Assembly (NCBI GenBank): GCA_030050125.1
Contig: JASIJN010000016.1
Span: forward strand, 1-10,448
DNA from: Streptosporangiaceae bacterium
GTDB taxonomy: Bacteria > Actinomycetota > Actinomycetes > Streptosporangiales > Streptosporangiaceae
Length of the DNA stretch: 10,448 bases
Direction: 5' to 3'
The notes under the pieces are model-generated. The model made no database searches and was not told where the DNA came from. It saw only the letters and a program-made list of their open reading frames with translations. Of this stretch, positions 5,647-10,448 are shown piece after piece. Position 1 is the stretch's first letter, and the number at the start of each line of letters is the position of its first letter. A program made the translations under genes and the position numbers.

Positions 5647-8600
5647 ATGCTTGAGATCCGCGTGATCGGCGAGCTAGAGGTGCGGCTAGCCGGGAAGAAG
5701 GCAGCGCTCCCGGCCGGCAGACGGGTCAGGGCGCTGCTGGGCTGGCTCGCGCTGCACCCCGGCCGCCATCCCCGGTCTCGGCTGGCCGGGCAATTCTGGC
5801 CGGATGTACTCGACGCCAGCGCCAGGGCCAGCCTCCGAAGCGCCATCTGGGCCCTCCGCTCGGCGCTCGGGCCCGCTTTCGGCTCGTACCTGGCCACCGA
5901 CCGCGACACCGTCACCCTCGCAGCCGACGGTCTCTCGGTGGACCTCCAGGAAGTTAGGCGGCTCATCGCACAGGGCCAGCCCAGAGCCGCGCTCGACCTG
6001 TGCCGTGGGGACCTGCTGCAGGAACTCGATGATGACTGGGTCATCGAGGCCCGCGAGGAACTGGACCGCGATATCGCCGCCGCGCTTCGGAGCCTCATGG
6101 AACAGGCCACCGCCGCGGGCGACCTGGCGGCCGCGGTCGACTGGGCGCGGCGCCGGGCGGCGCTCTGCCCGCTGGACGAGTCGGCCGGAGCTGACCTGAT
6201 CGGCGCCCTCGTGCGAGCTGGCGATGCGTCGGCAGCACTGGAGACGCTGGAGAAGCTGCGGGAGCGGCTGGACAGCGAACTCGGGATCCCGGTGTCCGCG
6301 GAGACGGTGGCGCTGGTCGGCCAGCTTCGCGGCACGGCCAGCCGACCCGCGCAGGCCGCCCAGCACGCTCATCGCCGCTCAAGCGTTTCTGAGCACGCGG
6401 TCAAGCCAGCAGCAGGAGGTCTCATAGGACGAGGACAGGACCTCGCCGATCTGGTCAAGGCCTGGCGGGCGGCGCGAAGTGGCTCTGGCGGAGCCGTACT
6501 GCTTGACGGAGAGGGTGGCATTGGCAAGACCCGGCTCGTCGAGGAGCTACAGGCCACGGCACGGCGGGCCGACCCCAACGTCCTGATAGCTGGAACCACA
6601 GCAGCCGGACCGGGCCGGGCGTCGCCGTTTGCCATCTGGACCGACGCGCTCAGCGATCTGGTGAGCATGATGGGTCACCCGCCTGAGGGCCAGGCCTGGA
6701 CCGCCGACCTGGCCAGGATCGTCCCAGCGCTGGCTCGGCGACAGGCAGATACCGGGCGAGCGACGCGAGCCAGCGCTGATCCTCAGCTCGATCGAATCCA
6801 GCTGTGCGAGGCCGTCGTGCAGTTCCTGGCCTGGGCATCGCGACAGGCTCCCCTGCTGCTGGCCTTCGAGGACCTGCACCTGGCGGACACGGCGAGCCTC
6901 GAGCTGATCGCCTACGCCGGACGGCGGCTCGGCCGCACGCCAGTGCTTCTCATCCTCACGCGCCGCAGGCTGCCAACGCGCCAGGATCTCGACGCCGTGC
7001 TCGGAGCACTGCGCTCGCGCAGCGCGCTCGTCACGGAGGTCAACGTGCGGCCACTCGCGGACGACGCCGCGCGGAGTCTCATCAAGGCCTCGGCCGACCT
7101 GCCAGCCGAGGTCGTCGAGCAGATCGTGAGGCTGGCAGCAGGTAACCCGCTGCTCGCCGTCGAGACCGCCCGCGCGGCCGCTCGAGACGGCGCGGACCTT
7201 GCCACTGGGCTCAGTGGCGCGGCGAGGCTGGCGATCAGCCGTCTGTCGGGCCAGGCACGTGTGTTCGTCGAATTCCTCGCCGCCGCCGGACGTGACCTGG
7301 ACCGTCCTGAGGTCGCCTCGCTCCCGCTCCAGAACCCAGCACGCGCCGCAGCCGAGGCCCTCGGGTCAGGCCTGCTGAGAGCCGACGACGGGCAAACAGG
7401 ATTCCGGCACGCCCTACTGCGCGATGCGGTCTATGAGGAAATTCCCGAGCCGATCAGGACACGCCTGCACCACGAGCTCGCCCAGTTGCTGCGTAAGCGA
7501 GGCCGGCCAGCAGACTCCCGTGCTCAGCACACACGAGACTCCCGCCGTGGTCTGCGCGCGGCGGAGATCGCGCGGCACCTCATCCTGGCCGGCCAGGATG
7601 AACAGGCCGTCAGCCACCTGATCCTGGCCGCACAAGACGCGCGCTGCGTAGCCGCGATGGCCGAGGCCGCCGACTTCCTGACCGAGGCCGTGCAGATCGA
7701 GGCACATGACCCTGACCTATTGCTCGAGCTCGCCGAGGTCGAAGCATTCCGCGGCCTGCTCGAGTCCTCCGACAATGCTTTCGACCGGGCGCTCGAGCAG
7801 ATATCGCCACAAGACGCCGGAGCCCTGATCAGCGCCTGGCTGAGACGCGGCCGGTGGCTCCGCGGCGGTCTCTGCCATCCACGCGAGTCGCGCCGTTCCT
7901 ACCAGAACGCGCTCGACGTGCTGGATCGAGATCCCGCATCCGATCTCTCCGCGCGGGCAGAGGCCCTGGCCGGCATGGCATGGGCCGAAGCGGTCGCTGG
8001 CGACCCGGCCGCGGTCGACGATCTGCTTGCCGAGACCGACCGGATCCTTGATCGCGGCAGGACGGGCGACCTGCTCGCGCACGACATCGGGGTGGCGCGC
8101 GGGCACGCGCTGATCAGGGCAGGCCGGTTCACCGACAGCTTCGGTCCGCTCATCGCGGCCAGCGCCGCCGCGGGCCGCGCCGGGCGCCCGGACATGGCCT
8201 ACAGCTGCCTCAGCAACGCGGCGAGCGCGGCTGCGTGCGCGGGTGAGTTCGGCCGGGCGCTGGACTTCGCTGACCGGTGCCTCCCTCTGGTCGCGCCCAA
8301 CGGGCTGCTGCGTCTCAGCGTCTACGCGCAGGCGACGCGATCGGCCATCTTGCGCAGGCTGGGCCGGCTGTCCGAGGCACGCCGGGCGTGCGACGCGGCG
8401 GCCGGATACTGCGAGCGGGCAGGTCTGCCCGAGCTGGACGGCCTGGTCTGCCAGGAACGCGGGCTGCTCGCCCTAGCCGATGCGGATCCTGTCGCTGCGG
8501 CGGCCTCGCTACTGAGCGCCCTGGATCTTCATGCCCCGGTGAGCAGGCCCGCTACACGTCTGCGGCTGGCGGAAGCCCTGGCGCTATCCGGGCAGGCTGA

Positions 8601-9018
8601 CCTGGCGGAGGCGGAGCTAAGAAACGTCGCGCTCGAGCCAGTGACTCCGAGCGACTTCCCCGCCACCCTGGTCGCGTGGATGAGTCGGGTGCAGGGCCTC
8701 ATCGCCTCCTCGCGCGGGGATGCCGCCCTGGCCGAGAGGCGGCTGGCGGAGTCGGTGACCGGATGGCAGCGGATCGCGCGGACGCATGGCAGTGCTCAAA
8801 CCGGCGCCGGCTACGTTGCCGCGCTCATCGATCTCGGCCGACCGCCCGTAAGCTCGCTCGTGGAGCCCGCCCGAGAACTCGCCATCGTCACCGCCGAGCT
8901 AGCCGCGCTCCGCCGCCACAAGGCAGGAACCAAAGACCCCGGTGCTAGGCCCGGCACCGGGGCCCGGCAGGCCGGCACCCGGGCTGCGCACAGCCCTGAC
9001 ATCGCAAGCCAGGAGTAA
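5647..9018 (+). CDS. SARP-type regulator with BTAD, AAA ATPase and TPR-like C-terminus (1123 aa)
   Basis: A large AfsR/SARP-family transcriptional regulator. Residues 1-98 start MLEIRVIGELEVRLAG and form an OmpR-like winged helix (recognition region near ASARASLRSAIWALRSALG, residues 57-75). Residues ~99-229 are the BTAD helices. Residues ~257-430 are an AAA_16/STAND ATPase with Walker A GEGGIGKT at 288-295 and Walker B LLLAFED at 403-409. The remainder to ~1090 is Ala/Leu-rich helical repeat, TPR-like. There is no C-terminal LuxR helix-turn-helix, so DNA binding rests on the N-terminus. ATG 5647 gives the canonical SARP N-terminus; ATG 5623 would add eight residues, and its upstream AGGGG is only 1 nt away. 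I saw no in-frame TTA codon, so direct bldA control is unlikely. It is divergent from NTF2-cupin and is followed 4 bp later by the SRPBCC gene. The C-terminal repeats probably sense a signal or partner; its identity is unknown. Confidence 0.92.
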   Translation: MLEIRVIGELEVRLAGKKAALPAGRRVRALLGWLALHPGRHPRSRLAGQFWPDVLDASARASLRSAIWALRSALGPAFGSYLATDRDTVTLAADGLSVDLQEVRRLIAQGQPRAALDLCRGDLLQELDDDWVIEAREELDRDIAAALRSLMEQATAAGDLAAAVDWARRRAALCPLDESAGADLIGALVRAGDASAALETLEKLRERLDSELGIPVSAETVALVGQLRGTASRPAQAAQHAHRRSSVSEHAVKPAAGGLIGRGQDLADLVKAWRAARSGSGGAVLLDGEGGIGKTRLVEELQATARRADPNVLIAGTTAAGPGRASPFAIWTDALSDLVSMMGHPPEGQAWTADLARIVPALARRQADTGRATRASADPQLDRIQLCEAVVQFLAWASRQAPLLLAFEDLHLADTASLELIAYAGRRLGRTPVLLILTRRRLPTRQDLDAVLGALRSRSALVTEVNVRPLADDAARSLIKASADLPAEVVEQIVRLAAGNPLLAVETARAAARDGADLATGLSGAARLAISRLSGQARVFVEFLAAAGRDLDRPEVASLPLQNPARAAAEALGSGLLRADDGQTGFRHALLRDAVYEEIPEPIRTRLHHELAQLLRKRGRPADSRAQHTRDSRRGLRAAEIARHLILAGQDEQAVSHLILAAQDARCVAAMAEAADFLTEAVQIEAHDPDLLLELAEVEAFRGLLESSDNAFDRALEQISPQDAGALISAWLRRGRWLRGGLCHPRESRRSYQNALDVLDRDPASDLSARAEALAGMAWAEAVAGDPAAVDDLLAETDRILDRGRTGDLLAHDIGVARGHALIRAGRFTDSFGPLIAASAAAGRAGRPDMAYSCLSNAASAAACAGEFGRALDFADRCLPLVAPNGLLRLSVYAQATRSAILRRLGRLSEARRACDAAAGYCERAGLPELDGLVCQERGLLALADADPVAAAASLLSALDLHAPVSRPATRLRLAEALALSGQADLAEAELRNVALEPVTPSDFPATLVAWMSRVQGLIASSRGDAALAERRLAESVTGWQRIARTHGSAQTGAGYVAALIDLGRPPVSSLVEPARELAIVTAELAALRRHKAGTKDPGARPGTGARQAGTRAAHSPDIASQE
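9011..9015 (+). promoter_or_regulatory. Ribosome site inside the regulator 3' end, coupling the SRPBCC gene
   Basis: AGGAG lies within the last codons of the regulator and directly touches its TAA stop (9016-9018), 7 nt before ATG 9023. It fixes the SRPBCC start and suggests translational coupling. Confidence 0.85.
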
Positions 9019-9022
9019 ACCG

Positions 9023-9418
9023 ATGCGGACCTTCGACCAGAGCGCAGTCAGCACTGCACCCCCGGAAGAGGTATGGAAATTGCTATATGACCCAGCCCAG
9101 TTCCCGCTGTGGTGGGCGGGTACCGGGTCAGTGGAGCCGGGCAGTGACGTCGGCGACTACATCATGTACCCGGAGGGATATCCCGACTTTCCGATGCCGC
9201 AAGCGCTAGAGACCAGCCAGGAAAACGGCACCGTAAAAATCTCATGCCTGGTCTCAGATCTATGCTTTGATTGGCGGCTTCGGCCGTCCGGCGGTGGCAC
9301 CGAGATCTCCGTGCATGTCGAGATACCCGACCGCGAGGCGCACCGCCTCGATCAACAGCGCGACATTATTCGCCGGTCAGTGCTACGACTCGCCGAGCTC
9401 GCCGCTGACCGCGCATAG
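9023..9418 (+). CDS. SRPBCC/START-like protein (131 aa)
   Basis: The ATG at 9023 follows AGGAG (9011-9015). The protein has the typical SRPBCC pattern: an opening strand MRTFDQSAVSTAPPEEVWKL with the helix LLYDPAQFPLWWAG, successive beta strands (YIMYPEGY, GTVKISCLVSD, WRLRPSGGGTEISVHVEIP) and a long C-terminal helix (DIIRRSVLRLAELAADRA). Such proteins hold hydrophobic ligands; the family includes polyketide cyclases/aromatases and many uncharacterised binding proteins. Length is slightly short but complete. It is co-transcribed with the SARP-type regulator, and its fold matches the theme of the divergent NTF2-cupin pair. Codon use is noticeably less GC-biased than the fibre operon: runs such as gta tgg aaa ttg cta tat and gta aaa atc tca use codons rare in this window, which may signal transfer or low expression. 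The ligand is unknown. Confidence 0.85.
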   Translation: MRTFDQSAVSTAPPEEVWKLLYDPAQFPLWWAGTGSVEPGSDVGDYIMYPEGYPDFPMPQALETSQENGTVKISCLVSDLCFDWRLRPSGGGTEISVHVEIPDREAHRLDQQRDIIRRSVLRLAELAADRA

Positions 9419-9419
9419 G

Positions 9420-9725
9420 CCGCCGGGCTTCGGCGAAGAATTCCGCACCTGATGGGCGGCCACAGCGTCAAGTTCCACACGACGGCCGCCAAGACCCTGC
9501 GCCACCCCGCCGCCGAGCTCGAACCCACCGGCGAAGCACGCACCCTCCCCGGAGACCACGGCCTGACCATCATCACCTACACCGTCGAACCCCCACAACG
9601 CCTCCGAACAAGCCCTGAACTTTCTCGCGAGCTGGAGCGCGCAGGCATCCCCCTGCGGAATTCCGGCAGAGGAGACGCTCCACGTCGGCGAAATGCCTGG
9701 TGACCGGCTCGCGCATCCGGCCTAG
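9420..9725 (+). pseudogene. Remnant of XRE-family regulator, C-terminal MmyB-like ligand-binding domain
   Basis: Joining three frame segments reconstructs the usual end of an MmyB-like ligand-binding domain: GFGEEFRT (frame 3, 9426-9449), then LMGGHSVKFHTTAAKTLRHP through GLTIITYTVEP (frame 2, 9449-9592), then HNASEQALNFLASWSAQASP back in frame 3 up to TAG 9723-9725. The first switch behaves like a one-base loss at cgcacctg (9444-9451). The second behaves like a one-base gain in the C5 run at 9590-9594. The helix-turn-helix and most of the ligand domain are absent, because the homology begins right after the SRPBCC stop (9418). The known family pattern is EEFRxLWAxHxVR, then FHHPxVG, YTAEPGSP and ALRLLASW. 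An open frame at 9452-9703 (83 codons) covers only the middle segment and is not an independent gene. I treat this as a decayed relic. Confidence 0.75.
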
Positions 9726-9851
9726 TGTCACTTACTTTGATCTTGGAAAGACAGCTGAGATCCAGCCGCGCCAAGCATCGCGGTCCTGGGTGAGGGCGCA
9801 TCAGCGCCGTATGCTCGTGCACGGCACGGACATGCACTGGAGGGGCTTACC
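9726..9851 (+). other. Intergenic stretch before the two-gene toxin-antitoxin-like pair
   Basis: This 126-bp gap presumably carries the promoter of the downstream pair. I see a short inverted repeat (cgtgc-acg-gcacg, 9816-9828) and a TATGCT at 9810-9815 that could be a -10, but no matching -35. GGAGGGG at 9839-9845 is the ribosome site of the next gene. Confidence 0.4.
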
Positions 9852-10235
9852 GTGACGGGCTATCACCCCATGACCCTGGCCGAACTGGGCGGCCGCCTGG
9901 CGCGGGCATCCGACCCCAAGGTGCGGTGGAAGCTCGTCTGGGAGTTCCTTGAGGAGTACCGGTGGGAGCAAGCCAGTGCTCAGCCCTCGCTGCTGCGGGA
10001 CGAGCCGGCGCCGGTTGGTGACGAACGGTGGGATGCGCTGCTGGCGGCGCTGGCTGAGCATCTTGCCGCGCGGCTTGACCTCGCTCCCCCGCTGTGGGCT
10101 GAGTCCCGGGTGCTGAGGCGGCCGTGGTTCCCGGCGGAACTGCGGATCCAGCGGGCCGAGGCGCTGGTCTGGGCTCCGGCGGCGTTCCGCAAGCATGGCG
10201 TCTACCTGTCGGCCCGGGACCTGGACGCGGCGTGA
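9852..10235 (+). CDS. Putative antitoxin partner of the downstream nucleotidyltransferase (127 aa)
   Basis: GTG 9852 is preceded by GGAGGGG (9839-9845) at 6 nt. A later in-frame ATG (9870) is possible but has no ribosome site. The product is a small, soluble, mostly helical protein with an N-terminal helical part (MTLAELGGRLARASDPKVRW), the Trp-rich stretch LVWEFLEEYRWE, a helix at RWDALLAALAEHLAARLDL, and a C-terminal segment RAEALVWAPAAFRKHGVYLS. I recall similar short proteins next to DUF6036/AbiEii-type nucleotidyltransferases in actinomycetes, though I cannot name the family. Its TGA overlaps the GTG start of the nucleotidyltransferase gene (GTGA, 10232-10235), so the two are translationally coupled. 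This order (small protein first, nucleotidyltransferase second) is typical of type IV or MenAT-like toxin-antitoxin operons. Antitoxin function is inferred from that arrangement only. Confidence 0.75.
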   Translation: MTGYHPMTLAELGGRLARASDPKVRWKLVWEFLEEYRWEQASAQPSLLRDEPAPVGDERWDALLAALAEHLAARLDLAPPLWAESRVLRRPWFPAELRIQRAEALVWAPAAFRKHGVYLSARDLDAA

Positions 10236-10448
10236 CCGAAGCCGACGATGTCCTTTTCGGCCGGGCCGAGATGGAACGAGCCTTTACCGCCTTGGGCGAG
10301 CGCCTGGCCCGCAAGGGTGTCGTCGCGGACGTCTTCGTGGTCGGCGGCGCCGCCATGGCCCTGGCCTACGACGCCACCCGCGTGACCCGCGACATTGACG
10401 CAACGTTCGTCCCCCACGGGGTGGTGATCGAGGAGTCCCGGCGCGTCG
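10232..10448 (+). CDS. AbiEii/DUF6036-type nucleotidyltransferase, N-terminal part (3' end outside window)
   Basis: The frame opens at GTG 10232, overlapping the preceding stop by 4 bp, and stays open to the window edge (72 codons seen). After an N-terminal helix (EMERAFTALGERLARKG) comes the signature of the AbiEii/DUF6036 group: strand VFVVGGAAMALAYDA with GG at residues 38-39, then RVTRDIDATF with the metal-binding D54-I-D56 pair of the polymerase-beta nucleotidyltransferase fold. Toxins in this group transfer nucleotides to targets such as tRNA acceptor ends (MenT) or act in abortive phage infection (AbiEii). With only the first strand-loop-strand visible, the exact subfamily and activity are not settled. 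Coupling to the small upstream gene supports a toxin-antitoxin or phage-defence module. Confidence 0.82.
   Translation, partial: MTEADDVLFGRAEMERAFTALGERLARKGVVADVFVVGGAAMALAYDATRVTRDIDATFVPHGVVIEESRRV

Noticed and set aside
5647..9018. TTA (bldA-dependent) codon in the regulator
   Set aside because: The only tta found (near 5954) is out of frame (gaa gtt agg), so no in-frame TTA codon was seen.
9421..9435. Small hairpin cgccg-ggctt-cggcg just after the SRPBCC stop as a terminator
   Set aside because: The 5-bp stem is weak and lies within the remnant coding sequence (GFGEEF), so it is likely fortuitous.
9452..9703. 83-codon open frame as a small independent gene
   Set aside because: Its middle matches an MmyB-like domain tail but the flanking homology is in another frame; it is better explained as part of a frameshifted relic.
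9816..9828. Inverted repeat cgtgc-acg-gcacg as an autoregulatory operator of the toxin-antitoxin pair
   Set aside because: Five-bp arms in GC-rich DNA are expected by chance, and there is no supporting promoter geometry; mentioned only within the intergenic entry.
1..10448. CRISPR arrays, tRNA or rRNA genes, intact transposase or integrase genes
   Set aside because: Nothing in the sequence supported any of these: no regularly spaced repeats with unique spacers, no cloverleaf-like segment and no recombinase motif was seen.

Overview
The window is high-GC throughout, with strongly GC-biased third codon positions, frequent GTG starts and AGGAG-type ribosome sites. It carries a SARP/BTAD regulator, a relic of an XRE regulator with an MmyB-like domain, and an AbiEii/DUF6036-type nucleotidyltransferase. 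Together these point to a filamentous actinomycete chromosome (Streptomyces, Streptosporangiales or a relative). The genus cannot be fixed from the sequence alone. I found no rRNA, tRNA, CRISPR array or intact insertion sequence.

Region 1 (1-4704, + strand) is an operon of three large structural-looking genes. The first is the 3' part of a long unrecognised protein that enters from the left edge. It is followed 16 bp later by a 539-residue protein and then by a 398-residue protein. The last two are paralogues. Both have an Ig-like beta module, a Thr/Ser/Ala/Gly-rich repetitive stalk of the kind seen in phage-tail and adhesin fibres, and a strongly conserved C-terminal beta domain of about 115 residues. 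Neither has a signal peptide. The operon ends at a 20-bp perfect inverted repeat that also lies at the 3' end of the convergent minus-strand operon.

Region 2 (4710-9418) looks like a small self-contained regulatory unit. A minus-strand pair encodes an NTF2/SnoaL-like protein followed by a small cupin. Divergent from it is an 1123-residue SARP-type regulator (winged helix, BTAD, AAA ATPase, TPR-like C-terminus), followed 4 bp later by an SRPBCC/START-like protein whose ribosome site overlaps the regulator stop codon. The 150-bp divergent region holds two copies of TTGACGGT (minus strand) spaced exactly 11 bp, the spacing typical of SARP operators. These lie 7 nt before a possible -10 box facing the NTF2-cupin operon. 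A 9-bp perfect inverted repeat lies between that box and the NTF2 ribosome site. I infer that the regulator controls NTF2-cupin, and that the three small pocket proteins belong to one response or pathway.

Region 3 (9420-9725) is not an intact gene. It reads as the C-terminal end of an XRE-family regulator with an MmyB-like ligand-binding domain, disrupted by two frameshifts and lacking its N-terminal part. Region 4 (9852-10448) begins a translationally overlapped pair: a 127-residue protein and the start of a nucleotidyltransferase with GG and DID motifs. It resembles an AbiE/MenAT-type toxin-antitoxin module and runs off the right edge.
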